64,000 nt of DNA from Eremophila alpestris peregrina (lineage: Eukaryota > Chordata > Aves > Passeriformes > Alaudidae), in assembly GCA_009792885.1 (NCBI GenBank), contig WMCF01000178.1, positions 124,001-188,000 of the forward strand, in the 5' to 3' direction. The position numbers and the translations under genes were made by a program. The notes under the pieces were generated by a model, which had not been told where the DNA came from, made no database searches, and saw only the letters and a program-made list of their open reading frames with translations. Positions 30,201 through 45,200 of this stretch are shown in pieces (within the stretch, counting starts at the first letter, position 1; each line of letters opens with the position of its first letter).

Positions 30201-33200
30201 CATCGAGTTGTAGCAGCACTGATTTCAAACCACCTGAACCAAGTGCATGCGTGTTCACAGAGACTGGGGTGGAGAAAGGCCCACAGGAATCTTTGTCTAC
30301 TAAAACAATGGCTCCATACTGAACTGGGGTGCACTATAGCAGTTACAAGAGAAAATGGAGAACCCAGAACAGATACCAGATGCTTGACTAAAACCAGGAT
30401 TAAAAATAGACAAACAGCCATAGGACAATTTGTTTCATACACCATTTACAGTAGGTTGAGGGGATTTTCTTTTTTTCCAGTCAAACACAGAAAAGAAGTC
30501 ACAGAAAATACATCTGCTGCTGCCACAGCACCCTTTTCACCCAAAAAAGGTCAGTGAAACACTAGTCACAGCCATACTCACATGGATTTGGTTCAAAAAC
30601 TCGTTACGCTTCACTTAGGGTCATTTCTGCAGCTCTAGCAATCTGGTTTTTTCTTTTTCTTTTTCTCTTTTTTTTTTTTTCTTTTCTCTGGTTTTCCCTC
30701 CCCCAGGAGGTGCAGTTTGTTCCCAGCAGGATTGTTTAACAGCAAACCATGAGCTGAGGGCAGCTGGAAAACTCTTCATGTGCACCATCACCAGAGTATG
30801 GCCAGACTGCTCCAGAGGAACTCGGGGCTTCCTCCTCCTCTGAAGCAATTCAGAGCCACCAGCTCTCCTACCCCATGTCTTGCAGCTGAGGGATGTCCCT
30901 GCCACTGACACCTGGCCCCTGCTCCAGCCCAGCCGTGGGGAAACAGGAACAGAACCCAAACCACACCCAACAGCACCAAGCAAAGACTGGGATGCACTGT
31001 TCACACCCTGCTCCGGGGAGAGGAGGCTGGGGAAGGGTCACAGAGCAGCCACAGCTCCCTGAGCAGGGCCAGGAGGGTTCTCCACAGTGCTCCCCTGGAC
31101 ACTGCCATGGGACAGTGCAGAGGGAACCCCACAGGGTTTTACCAGCTTTAGAGAGAACAGGCTGCCTGGAAAACTGAGCCAGAATCTTCCCCAGGCCACG
31201 GGAAGACAGGGAGAGAGGTGGATGACTGTCTCCTGTTGGCAGATTTTTCTCTTAATTAAAGGAAAAAAAAAAAAAAAAAGCCCCAAAGAAGCACAACGGA
31301 AGGAAACTCTTCTGGCAACAAAACCGGAGGTTTGGGTACGTTACAGAAACTGCGTCTGCTACTGTGGCACTGCTACAGGTCTATGAGCTGATCCACCAGC
31401 AGCAAAGACCTGGCTATGTTGGGAAGACTGGACTCAGAGCTTCCACTGTTGTTTCTAGAATGCCCACCTGAAAGTGTGAGAGATAGGAATTCAGTATTGA
31501 ACAGGACACACACAGACACGACAGTTTCAGAAGTTCAAGATCAAGAAAGAAAGAAAAAAGTCAAGGCAAAACAGAAAATTTGCTCAAGCTCTTCTCATTA
31601 TTTGTATCACAATATGTCTTGCTCTTCCGCCCTCTCCCCCCCAAACCAAACCAGCACAGCAGCAAACAAATCCCTACAAACCCATTCTTTCCACAAAGTT
31701 TAACCAGAACCCCATCCTTACTAAGACACCTCTAAAACAATTCAAGGACTCCCACAGGCCATAGAAAGGACAGGTCAAAATTTTAAATCTTGAAATCTAG
31801 TTGCTATTTTAGGAGCATCTTTGGGTGCTTTGAGCTGCTTTCAGAAGAACTGGACTATCATGGGACCTTCTGTAACTGGGACTTGGATACTAAAGGAGAG
31901 AACCACAGAATGGTTTGGGTTGGAAAAGACCTTAAGGACCACAGGATGCTCCACTGCACTCAAGGTGGCCTATCTTGGCCCAGCCTGGGGAGAAATCTCT
32001 GAGTTCCAGCAGGAGCAGAGTTTGTAATGTCTGAACTGTTTCTAACAAGTGTCAGCCTCTGAAAGCCAAGACTAGTGCAGAGCAGGGGTTCAGCACATTC
32101 CTGTTGTGACTAAAAATGGGAGTTAGGGAAGTCAAGAGGTTCTGTGACCAAACTGAAAAAAAAAAAAAAGCCTTTAAAAAAATAAAAGTCCTGGATTTGT
32201 CCTTTAAACTCCACAAGTACATCAAAGGCTGTAATAAAAAAATCCTTTCAATGGGGTGACTGCAGAGAGGGGACCCACTTCACTGGCCAGGTGTGAAATG
32301 CTGCCTGCTGCTGTCCCTAAAGAGCTAAGAACCACAGCACAATTGCTGCTGTTAAGCCAACAGTGCTGCTGGTTCCCCATAACCCCCCCAGAGGGGCTTA
32401 GACAGCTGGCAAAGATCTCCTTAAGGGGATCTGGTGCCAGAATGGTGAAAATGAACAGCTGCCCAGTCACTGCCCTGCTCTGCTTCTGTCACAGACTCTG
32501 CCTGCTAAGAGCTCCTCAGAGGAGGTGGGGAGATGGACCAAACTTCTCACACTCAGTTCCCACCTTTAAAAGACACCAACCAGAAGTGAAAAAAACCTCA
32601 CTTCCAGCAGGACTTTTGGGTTATAAAGGATTATAATCATTATCATTCTTTCTTGGGCCTCATGCCAAGCTCACTTTAGAGACCAAAGGCTTGGGCAGTA
32701 AGTAAGAAAATGGGAGGACACAGCTCTCACCACATTCAGTCACTGAGAGGTCTGTTCCCTCCTGGCAAGCTGGGAGAAATTACCCCATGGGAACTCAAAT
32801 ACTGCATGTCTGGTTTTGGACATGGCAATCTCTCAAGCAGAGAATTTACAGACATTTCACAGCTAAGGTATCTCACTAAAAACCACACTGATAGTATTTC
32901 AGAGCTCAGGATTTGAACTAATCACATGTGCTGCAGCACCACTGCCCCAAAACTAATTTATGTATTCACTGTTTGCCTTTTTTCCTTCCCTTTTTCACTC
33001 CCACATCCTGGCTTACCTTGTGAATTTTTGGATATCAACACTGGAATTGGGTCAAACTCATCTTCTGCCACTTTTTCAGAGCCCTCGGGAGCATCAAAGC
33101 CTGATATCAGGTTAGTATCTTCTGCAGCAGAGAAGAGAAATAAGGGTAAAGAAGCAAAGACAGCAGAGAGGCTGGTTAGAATTGCCAGGAAGTGTTAGAA

Positions 33201-36200
33201 CATCTTAATGTTTTCAGAGACAGTGTTTAGAAGCAGGAGTTTTATTTAAAAGGTGAAATAAAGTTGGTAAGTCTGGGTAGGAAAGAAGAGAGGCAATGAA
33301 ATACAGAAGTGGAAGGGATCAAACCAAACCAAGCAAGCCAAGTGACAAGATCCAGAACAAAACCTGACCAGTCTGAAGGCTCAACTGGACAGTTAGAAGC
33401 TGTGGCAGAGGCCTGGGGTAAGCTCCCAAGGACTGAAGGTGTTCTTTGTCATGAGCATGGTGTGAGAGCTCAGTCTGACTCTCTGGCTCCCACCTCTAAT
33501 GCACAGGGAGAGGAAAAGGGCTGGGGAAAAAACAAAAAACAAAAAAAAACCCACAGAAGAAATTCCAGTCATCTACATGAGACAAAACCCTGAGCTTTCA
33601 CATGCAGCAATAAAACAAGAAGGGCAACATGAAGTCAGATGTCCAAGGAGTTTACCTGCCTGGAGAGTACCCAGATGCTGTGTGAGATTTTCTAGAGGCC
33701 TCTAGTGCAGTTCTGGGAAATAAATCCATTGATTTCAGACCACATCAGCTGCAGTTCAACACTTGGTGGGAGGCATTTTCAACCATCTCCAAAAATGACA
33801 TGATTTATCCACCTCATCAGGCAATTATGCATCTTCAGAGTCTCTCACACTCCCTGGACATCACTACTTGTTCCTTTAGACACCTCAAATATCCTCCCAA
33901 ATCTGCTTCTCAACTCCTGAATTAAGTATTTCTGAAAGCCCAGCAAGGACACATCAACCTGCCACTTTTCATGAACAGGAACATTCCTGTCTGACTCCTG
34001 TTGGGAATAAGAGATTTCTAGCTAAAGCTGACCAAGATTTAACAGGTTTGGGGAGAGATGAGGCAAGAAAGCACTCGTGGAACTACTCTCTGCTCTGGAG
34101 GATAAGACCCAGGGAAAACAACCCCCAGATGTTGTAGGAGAGCAGTGCAAAGTGTTAAACACACAAAGGTTTATCTGAATAGGAACTGTCACCGTGACTT
34201 CTCTGTCCCCAGAGTTATTTGTGCCTCTTCCCAACACCCTGGGAACTCCTGCAAGGATCCCACTTCCACAGCATTTCTGCACACAACTGCCCACAGCTCC
34301 AGAGGCTGCTGCAAGAGCATTGCCCAGCTGTGGACAACCCTAACGAGAGCAACAGGCTGGCCAATGTCCCCACCTGGGCACAGCCCCTCCAAAGCTCTGG
34401 AACTCAGCTCAGTGACTTGTGCCACCTCAAGCATAAACATCCTCCTCCCTCTCACACACAGAGCCTGGTGCTGAATTCAGCAAATGCAGATTCAGGGACC
34501 CTGAAGGCTCAGCACCAATTCCAGGGCCAGCAAAGGGCTCAGTGAAGGACAAGGAAAGGCTGCAGTGGCAAGGCTGAAGGATCAGCCTGCTCAGAGCCCA
34601 GATACCACTGATAAAAGGATTAGAGCACAGCTACTTTTTCAGTCCTCCTGGTCCCACTAGTGCCAGGAGCACGGCAGCTCCACAGGCTGATGTGACCCAG
34701 GGACAGCAGCACCTGTCCCAGGGGTGTTTTATATCATCACCAGCACCAGGACTGAATAAACTAAGCAAAAAATAAAGAGTGAGACTGATGTTCAGATAAT
34801 AACCACACCCAGAGCTAAAAATGGGGGTTTGAAAACGAGTCATCAATGACTTCTGGAAGATTTTAATACCTTGCCCCTGCTCCCCCCCCAAGAGAGTTTC
34901 ACTTTCCTCATCACACATAAGCCTATCCCATCCCAGAGGGAACAGCAGGACACCCGAGAGAGCCATGCAGTAAATTCATTTTCTCAGTAAGCCACACCAC
35001 CACAGCTGAGCTTTTCTTTGTCCCAGGATGGAGCAGTAACTGCTCCACACACATTTCAATGCAAAGTAAAGTGGCACAGGAGTGTATTACAGCACTGAGC
35101 AATTAGAACAACTGCTTGTTTAACCCAAAAGCTCTACGGAAAGTACAAACTCATTCTGAAGTGCCATCAAGTGTAAAAATTTATTACAGCCTGTTTTTGC
35201 AGCAATTCCTCAGAGGCCAGAGCATTTCTGTTGCAATAGGTACACTCACCAAGTGAGCAAAGCATGCCCCAGCTCTGAGGGGCACCCAGGAATCAGCACT
35301 GATGCTCTGGGCCTCTCTTTCAAGAGAGGCAATGAATAGCCCGGAAGTCCTGGCCTCCCCTCTTAGGTTCTCATTCATGTTTGCTGTGACACTACAGCTG
35401 GACTCAAGAACTTATCCTGATAAGGACAAGGTTCTCTAGGGTTGGGAGAGTTCATCTGCCTGGGATGCTAACTCCAACAATCCAAAAAAAAATTCCTTTT
35501 GTTCCAAAAACTTGTGACAGATGATTACCAGGCTCCCTTCTTGAATTAATAATGCAGAAAAAACACAAGTCTCAAATCCCAAGTGGAAAAAGCAAACCCA
35601 GACTGCATTCACTGAGGAAGGGCCACACACAGAGCCCACCCTTCCTGCCTGCTGATCCCTTCTGCTGGATTCCCCACTCCATGGATAACAGCACCATTTT
35701 TGACAAATTCTGTCTTTTACAGTCAAGCTGAATACTTGATGTTTTCTCCCCCCGTAATACTTCAGTGCACACTCCAAGTTTGAGCAGCTTGGGAAGAAAA
35801 CAAAGCAGTGGCTTGGGGACAATAAAACACCAGAACAGGTCAGAGCATCTGCTTCTGTAAACCAGGAGCAGCTTCTCCAGGCCAGGGGCAGGAGGGCCAT
35901 GGCTGAGAGCAGGGGGCCAGTTTACCTTTGTGAGGCTGAGCTGCGAAAGCTACGGGAGCAAACTCATCCAGGAGGTCAGCAGCAGGGTTAGAGAGCAGAG
36001 AACAGTCAAGCAGAGAGTCTTCCCCAGTGAGAGAGTCTGGATCCAGGTAAGCATCCCAGGGTGGCATTGAACAGGACACAAACAGTGTTAAGCTCACATT
36101 CCCACATTCCCCTTCACCCACATACAGGATATGAGCACAGCTTTGGTGCAGAGCCAGCACAAACACTGCCATTTTTTGTGATGGAAGAAATTCTACTGCT

Positions 36201-39200
36201 CTCAGTGAGGGCACAGAGTCCCAGCACCTCCAGCTGGGGTTTCTGTCTCTCTGAAACTGAAGAGACAAAGGAATTCCACAGAGCCAGGTTAAAGTGGGAA
36301 GCTCTGCAGAGAGAGGAGCTTCAAATTCAGGGCACTCCCACCAGATACCTCTGAGAAGAGCTTAAGTCCATCTGTTGTGGGAAGTGGCCCAATCAAGGCT
36401 GCAGAATGAGAAAGAGCCAGGAGTGGCTTCTTGCCCCCCTGGGACAAACCAGTGACTGCTCCTGAGTTCTAAACCACTTCATGGGAGCAATGCACCAGCA
36501 CCTACAGGTCTGTGATGGTGGGCTCAAGGAATATTGTACCACAGAATCACAGAATCTCCTAAGTGGGAAGAGACCCACAGGGATCAGCTCCAGGCCCTGC
36601 AGAGACACCCCAAAATCTCACTCTGGGCATCCCTGGGAGCTGTGTTCAAAGGCTTCTGGAGCTCTGGCAGCATCAGGGCTGTGAGCATTCCCTGGGCAGT
36701 GCCCAGCACTCTCTGGGGGAAGAACCTTCTCCATTCCTCCCAAGGAGACAAGGAACCACAGAGCACTCCCAAAGCAAGGCTCTCAGGCAGGCCCAGGTGG
36801 CAGCAGCCCCTGTGGAAGCAGCCAGAGCTCTCTGGTGCTCAGAGCCCCCCAGCCCCTCCTGCCTCACCAACCTGTTCTGTTGGAGGCCACCGACTCGCTC
36901 TGGGACACGAGGCGCTGCGGCAGCGGGGCCTCCAGCCCCGGGATGAGGCTCTCCACAGCCACGTCAGCTTTTCCTTTCCACAGAGGCACAACAGCACAGG
37001 AGAAGCCAGAGGTTAGTTTGCAAGGAAAAGCAGAACTGAGGCAGGAGTTGTCTGAATCCTTTACTGACCCTGTAGTATGTGTCAGCTCAAGGGTTTGTTT
37101 GGTTTTGAACCCTGGTTTCAGCTTTTATTTGGTTTTATTTACTTTAATTTATACAAGGCCAATTTGAAATACCCAGAAAGTGGAGCAGCAGGTTACTAAC
37201 ACCTGCCCTGCAGCTGAACAGGAAGAAAATATCCACAAGATCCTTGTCCAGCAAAAGGAAAACAGTGACCACTGGAGTCTCCTTGCATTCAGAGTAACTG
37301 ATCATTAAAATTCAGACAACTGCCAGAAACTGTTACAGGGAGTCATGTCCTCTCTTTCTACCAGAGCCACAGGTCACACCCAGCTGGTCACAGGAGCCCA
37401 GCTGGGACCCCAACCCACAGGAGCAGCTGATGGCAACAACCTGTAGCCTGCAATCACAGTCTTCAGTGCCAGTGTACCTGGCAAGTGGATAAAAACATAA
37501 TTCTGCAGCACTCCAAAATCCTGACCCTGCCTGAAGCCTGCTGCATCCAGACTCACAGCAGCCTAGCATGTTTATTCCCAGCACTCCCCAGGTCCAGGGA
37601 ATGCTGTCCTTCCTCCTCATCCTGCTGAGGGTCCATGCAGACAGACCAGCTCAGTGCCTGGGCCATGGTTAAACACAAAATCTTGACCAGAAATAAAGGT
37701 ATTTTTGCCATCTTCTTCTTCAATCAGCAATTAACTTTTCCTACCAAAAGAACACCCAAGGTACAACTGTGCCATGTCACTGCCAGATCAGAGCACCTGG
37801 AGTTCAGGTGCAGACACCAAATCCTCACTGCTCAGAGCCCATCTCACAGAGAAAGGGCAGCTCTGTCTCAGCATGATCTATTACTTCCCTCATGCTGTCA
37901 CCCCAGCAGCAGGGGCTGTTCTGGGAGCCAGGGGTGCACAGGGGTGAGCATGCAGGGCAGAACATGCCACGTGACAGGAGGGGACAGGGCTGGGGCTTTA
38001 CCATTGACAGCATCTGCCGTGCTGCCGAAGGGGTCAGCCAGAGGCAGGAGGTCGGGGAGCAGGAGCGCAGGCTCGGGAGATTTGAGTCCCTCAATCAGTT
38101 TTTCTGGGGCAAGCAGGAAAAGGAGGAAGGAAGGCAACAGAGAGAAAAAGCAAAAGAAAGAAAAAGACAACATTAATCAGGTGTTCAGTTCGCGGCTCGC
38201 TGTGCCGTCTGTGAGCCCCAGAGGAGATCTGCACCACGGGGTGTGCAGATGGCTCCAGCACAGAATCCAGAGTGGCTTGGGCTGCAAAGAACCTTTCAAA
38301 GCTCATCTTTGAAAGGTCCAACCCCTGTCACAGGCAGGCACACCTTCCATGGGCAGGGACATCTTCCATGAGCCCAGCTTGCTCCAAGCCCCGTCCAACC
38401 TGGCCTTTGACACTTCCAGGGATGGGGCAGCCACAGCCTCTCTGTGCCAGGGCTTTACCAGCTTCATTGTTCAAAGATTATCTCCTTAATCTAAAACCCA
38501 CTCTCCTTCAGTTTAACACAATCATCCCTTGTCCTGTCACAACAGGCTCTGGCATGAAGTTTGTTCCCCAGTATCACTCAGAGGTATCAGAGGGCCACAG
38601 CCACCTAAGAGAGGTGGGGACATCCACACCCACCATGGGCTCCTCTCCCCAGGGAGGCACTGCAGAACAGCCCATAGCTCTGGCACTGCCACCTGTAAGT
38701 TTATGTTCAGATTAACATGCTGAACCCCACATTTAAGAAATAACTTTCCCCTCCCTCCCCTCCCCATGCTGGGAATCCTTTGTCGGTGTTTGTGTAATGA
38801 AGAGGCAGAAGAGCCGAGAGCCTTGGAGCAGCTCAGGCTGAGGAGGGAACTCAGCCCCGAGGAGCTGGAGCAGAACCAGGCACTGAGACCCTGCAGCAGA
38901 GCCTGCCCTGGGGTCACACAGCTGCCCAGGTACCAAGCAATTCTTTCAGCACCAGGTTTCAAATCACATGTGTCACTCTCAGCAGCACAGTTCCTCAAGT
39001 TCCTATTATCCTCACAGAGAGCCTGGGCAAGAAGTTAATCTCAATTATTCATCTGGTGGATGAGTGATTTCCCAATCACTAACCAGATCAGCAGAAATTA
39101 GATTAATTATTTAGCTTTCACGAAGGTTGCTTCCCAGAACAAGAAGGTAAATAACAATTTCAGGATTTACTAGAAGTAACCACCTGCAATAGAACAGCTC

Positions 39201-42200
39201 TGATAAAATTTGCTCCACATGGACAAATCTGGACATTTCAACTCATTGAAATTACTCCATTCATAATTAACATTAGAATGTTACAAAACTGTTACATCTC
39301 TATTTTAATTTTTGAGTTCACAGATTGGTGTTATTAATTATTAACCAAAGAAGTCCTGCTCACAACTGCACAAAAGCACAGGAATCCTGCTATCCAAGAC
39401 CTGCCATGCTGAGAACACCAAAGAAAAACCAAAGTTACACTGCTACATAGGTGGGATTAATATCCATCCTTTTCTATTGCCCAATATAAATAATAAAAGT
39501 CTAATGGCTTTGGAACTGCTTATTCAAAGCAGGACAAATTCTACACCCCATGACAAAGCCAACAACTGAATCAACCAGGAGGGGAAGGAAACCTAAAAAT
39601 CAGGCCAAGAGGCACCTGTTGTATCATTACAGGCCTGAAAAAGGTCAGCTGAAAGGCAAATGTGATGGAAACAGCAGCCTTAATACACAGGAACTCTTCC
39701 CACCTGTAAAAATACCCATTTCAGAGTCTGGATTTGCATCCAGGTGCCATCCCTAGCTTCTGTGGCACAGAGAGGGGCAGAGGGGACAGGCTGGGAGCAG
39801 GGGCACCAAGAGGTGTTAATCCTGTCAGAGGGGGGCTAAGAAGGCTGGAATTGGTTATGGAGTGTTGGGGAAACAGCACAGGAGAGCTATGGGGACAAGG
39901 AGACACAGGGAACATGCTCCATTCCAGGCAGACTCTTCCCAAGGGCCTGTCAGTGCCCAGCTCCTCCCAGGGCACCATCCTGCAGCTTCACACCCAAACA
40001 CACCCAGCAGCCATTCCTGTCAGATCCCACTTCCAGGTGGCCTACTCCACCTCCCTTACCTTCACAACAGTTTCCTTCTGTTCCAATAGTGCAGATTTTC
40101 CCTGTAACACACTGGATCTGCCCCAGACAGGTCCCAGAGTTGCCTCTTGAGCTCAGCTGTGTTTTTAACCACACAGATTTGGAGAACAACCCTGGTATTC
40201 TCCCCACATGTTCATTTTCCCTCCTGCCCCAGGGCACAGCTGGTTTTATGCAAAGCTTTAGGCTGTCAGTGGTTCTTTGCCTGATTTTGTCTTTTGTCTC
40301 ACAAGATCTCCTTTCCTGCCTTCTTCAGTGCTGGTGCCGATCTGCCAGTGCTGTTTCAGGCAGCCACTGCACCCCTCAGCACATGACTTAAAGGAACTTT
40401 TATCCCCTTTCAGTGAGGCTGAGGAGTTCAACAAAAACAAGAAGGTATCAGGATGAATGGGGAAGGAGATAAAATGCAAATAGACAAACCCTTGTGATAA
40501 TTCTTGTGCAGACAAATGAAGAATTCCCAGGATAAACACAGTTAAGAAAAGGTAACCCATTACAGAGGTATTTGATCTCATACAGCTCCTGAAGGGCTCC
40601 CAGGGTGGGCCTTCATCAATTCTAGCTGGGAAATGTGTGTTTTACCCCAGTCACTGTGCTCCCACTTGCAGCTGCTGCCTCTTGGAGACCTCCTCTTCCT
40701 TAGTCAGCCTGCAGAAAACCTGCCAGATGCTTTCCAGCTGCAGGGAAGTGAGTCTGACCCACTTCAGGATGAACTGACCACTATTATTTCATTTTTTGTT
40801 GGGTTTTCTGCTTTGTCACACTTCAGCCCTGCCAGGGCAGGTTTGCTGGGGCTGTGCAGCAGGCAGGGATACCACGGCAAGCTTTTAGAAGCTTAAAGGG
40901 GGGATTAAAAGGGGGATTAAAAAGTACCCTCTCAGCCCCTTCCTGAGGTAGAGCCCAGCCACACACTGCAGTCTTTAAGAAAGAATGTGAAACATTTTTC
41001 AAGTTCCCTGTTCCTCCCTCGAAGTAAGAAATTATGGATTGTTTCCTGTCAGAGTAAGCAAAACAGCTGCAGAAAACCCAGAGCAAGAGCCTGCAGCTGA
41101 TGGGTCTTGGAGCATCCCCAAGAGGTGATGCTGGTGGCTTCAGAACCTGGAAAACCAAATCACTTCCTCCAGGAATGAAAGCAAGAGCCTCTCCTCTGAT
41201 TTGCACCAACATAAGAAGGAGGTGAAGTCATTGAATTAACTCTGCATTTGTATCTTGGGACAAGCAAACAGGTCAAACCCCATGCACTGGGCTGAGAAGC
41301 ACAGCTTTGGACAATCCAGTGAGAAAGTGCTGACCTTTTCTTCAGATCCCTTTTCTAACACATGCACAGACCCGATGGATTTTACAATCAGTCGGTTTGC
41401 ACAGACGTTGCACCTGCAGCCACCACTGCCAGAGACTCTGTTGCCATGCTGCTTTTACTGCTGGCCACACATCCCTTCAGCCACAAATACACAAAAAGCA
41501 TTTTAAGAAACACCAGAGTTAGGAAAAATATCAATCAAGAGATGAGGGAGCCAAAGGGGCTTTGGGTTAGAACAGGCTACTAGAAAGAACTCTTGAAAAC
41601 TTGTGAGTTAAACAGGAGCAGAGGGCAGAGCTCTGTGCCAAGGTGAGGACACTGACCACGAGGCACATGCCCAAGGCAGGAGGGGCAGCAGCACTGCACA
41701 CACAGGGCTGGTACTCACTGCAGGGCTGCCCTGGGACAGCACACACAGCTCAAGAGAGCACACAGCAGAGTCCTTTCCTTTGGGGGCCAGCTGGGAAAGA
41801 GAGACACGGCAGTGAAAATCCTGCCAGGTCAGCAGGTGGGAGGGATAACACCAGCGTGGGCAGAGATTTGTCACTGGGGAAGGTTTCTGCCTATTGACTG
41901 ATAAAGTATTAGCAGATTAAAGGAGGCCCTGCATGGTATTCAGTAACAGAGTACTTGAACTAGTCCAGGGAAGGCACTGCACTTCCATTCTCCTGATGGA
42001 GTTGCTGTGAAATGGGATTGGTTGTTACATAACACAAGCAGACAGAGAAGGGGAATAAAGGCAAATGGAATACTTCAAATGCACAGGGCTTTGGAAACAC
42101 CATGGAGGGTCACAGGACAACACTTATCAGTGGCTCCTTAAGAGATCAAAATCAAGCAATTTTAGTTTCATGTTTAAGATCTCAAATATTTGTAAAATAA

Positions 42201-45200
42201 TAAAATCTCCCCCCTAAGATCAAACTCAAAGCCCAGACAGAAGAACACTGGATGCTCTTTAAACTCATTTAGTTGGGATTCTCATGGTCTACTAGCTCTG
42301 TTGCTTTAAATCATCACAACACCACCTTGTCCCCTCAGTAAATACAGCAATAAATCCATCCATTTCCTACATGAGCAGTTGCCCTTTTGCATCTTCCCAA
42401 CTCAAGATGTATACTCAGATCATTAGTGCACACCCACAGTTGCTGTACAAGCCTAATTGTGCATGTGCAATTACTTTATCTCAATGTGTCATCTTGGTAC
42501 AAATAAATTCTCAGCAGAAATACAGTTGTTTATTACAGTTGTTGTAAATACCCAGACATAGCTGGGCACCCAGTTATCTTCTCAGAATTTATGGGCCTGG
42601 AGTAGAGTTACGGTGATTAGAAACATCTAGTCAAGTATTTTGTTCCCAAAAACAATAAAATACCCTCCTACATCAGTCAGAGTGACCCCACAGACAGAGT
42701 TCCCCTGACCAACACCCCAGGATTAGTCAGTGGTGAAGCCTGAAATAAGCTCATCAAGAACAACTTGGCTCATTTTCCTGCTCGTACACAAGGAAATATG
42801 TTTTCAGCATGAATATTTAATTATCCCTTATTTTAACAGATGTTTTGCCATATTTTTACATCTCTCTTGCCAGCTCCTCTTACTAGTTACAATTCCAATA
42901 AGAACTGCAGCCATTACACAGGGGAGGAGGAGGGACATACTGAAAACCACTCACTGCCACCTGACTGCACCTCTCCCTCTGCAAGGTGGGTGATGCCACC
43001 TGCACCTCCAGGTGCCAAGGGGAGGAGGTTTGTGGCTAAGCAGATAAAGCAGCTGAACTTTAGCCAGGCCCTCAGGGTTAGAGGGCAGAGCCCCCAGGCT
43101 TTGCAGGACAAACAGGGCAAACACCCAATAAAACCTCACCCATGTACTGAAGCCCTCCCTGAACAACACTGACCTGCAGGCTCAGGGTGCAGGCTCACTT
43201 CCACTTCTGAAAGGGCCATGCATCCTCACAGCTGATAAAGACAGAGGTAAAATGTTTTCAAAGCAAGGAGATTCACTATCAAAGCTTTCTCATGCATAAA
43301 ATATTCCAAAGAGAAAGTAAATATTCAGCTGCTCCTGCACAGATCTGAGGAAGCTGGCAAGGTGCCGTGTTGGAGCCTGGAGTCACTCCCAGCTCAGGTG
43401 ACCACTGGACACACCTAAGCTGCCAAGCATGGCCTTGGGCCAAGCCCTCAGTGCTGGGGATGTTTCTGCACAGGTAACACTGACACACAAGAACAAACAT
43501 GACACTGCTGGATGACACACACAGCCTGAAAACTTGAGTTCAAATCCAGAAGTTTGATCTTTTTGTTAAATTTACAAGCAGACAACTCCTATTAGTTTCA
43601 AAGCTAAGGACTCATCTGTAGCCCTAGTCCTTGAAAAAATTCATGAGCTCCTGGCTTCAAGTTTTACTTTAAAAAGAACAAACAGATGAAAATGTCTTTG
43701 CAGGAACCCTCAGGGCTAACAAAGCCACGTCTACTGCATGTCCTGGCCCCCATGGAAGGGGATCCACTGCACTGAACAGAACCACAGGCAGCAGGGAGAG
43801 CAGCAAGAGCAGGGTTAGCACCTGCCTGCAGAGATCCACAACCAGGCAGGCTCAGATCTGCTGGAGGAGCAACCTGGCACCACAGAGCCTGCATCCCCTG
43901 TTGCTCTGATGAGTTGCCCCAAGGGCAGGGTTGACAACTCCTCCACAGGGATTTCTCTACTAGTAGGAATTCCAGAGGTCCCACAGCTGAGGCAGCAGCT
44001 GCTGTTCCTTGTGGTCCTGCTGTGTGGAAAAGCAACAAGAGAAACATGTCCAACTGTGAGCTGAGGATGCTGGCAGGGAAATAAATGGCCTGGGTGACTT
44101 CAGTCAGGACAACCAACACTTCCAGCAGTATTTGTGGGGAGGAAGAAGGAAAATGTGCAGTCAGCTGCTTTCTGTGGGTTGTTTTCAAGGTAGAGCTGGG
44201 CAGGTCAGCTCCTGGGGAACACTTCACACAGGGAACAAAGACTCCAAGTTTTGCTTCTACTCTCAAATTGCACTTATGGGTAAAATCCCTTTTGGACCAA
44301 ACCATGCTTCTTCTGCTCTTTGAGCCTCCACCAGAAGGAAGCAAGTTCCACAGAGTTATGGATAAAAGATTTATTTTTTTCCTGAACTGCTCAACTCTCC
44401 ATGGAGAGGTATCACCTTCACAGTACATTTTGAAGCTTGGGTCCTCCAAACTACCAGTGATCCAGAGCCAGGGCTAAGGACAGGGGTGGGAGCTGCAGTT
44501 GTGCTCTGGGGCTCACTGACGTGGGACCTGCCACACACACTCACCATTGGGCTGAGAGAGGCTCCAAGATAAAAATATTCCCATTTTCCAAATCCCACCA
44601 ATTTGCAAATAAGCTCCTAAGCACTTACATAATCTTGTGCTAAAAAGTGTTGGCTGCTGCAGTCAGAAATGTGCACAGAGGAGAAGGCTTAGAAGCAGCC
44701 CTGCAAAGTAAATGAAATAGCACCAGCTGCACTGGAAAATCTTGCCAAATCAGAAAAGGTCACATGTAACTTCTGTTTCTCAAGGTGCTCAGATTTGCAA
44801 CAGATTTTGGAAGCCAAAGAAACACTGACTCTTACAGGAAAGAAAGATTAACAGTAATAAAACCTACAATTTCAACGTTGGAGACAATTTGAAAACAGAT
44901 TAAGTCAGAACAGGTAATTAATTACAGGGGATTATTTCTCATAGAATCTTGGAATGGTTTGTGTTGGAAGGGACCTTAAAGCCTATCTCATTCCACTCTG
45001 CCATGGGAAGGGACATCTTCCACCATCCCAGGCTGTTCCAGGCTCTGTCCAACCTGGCCTTGGACACTTCCAGGGATCCAGGGGCAGCCACAGCTGCTCT
45101 GGGCACCCAGAGCCAGGGCCTCACCACCCTCACAGGGAACAATTCCTTCGCAATATTCCATCTCACCCTGCCCTTTGGCAGTGGGAAGCCCTGTGTCCTG

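Noticed and set aside
43664..44449. 261-codon open frame on the minus strand in the large AAK1 intron
   Set aside because: The product resembles no family I know, has no splice sites fitting the AAK1 phases, and mixes low-complexity stretches. It is probably a chance open frame.
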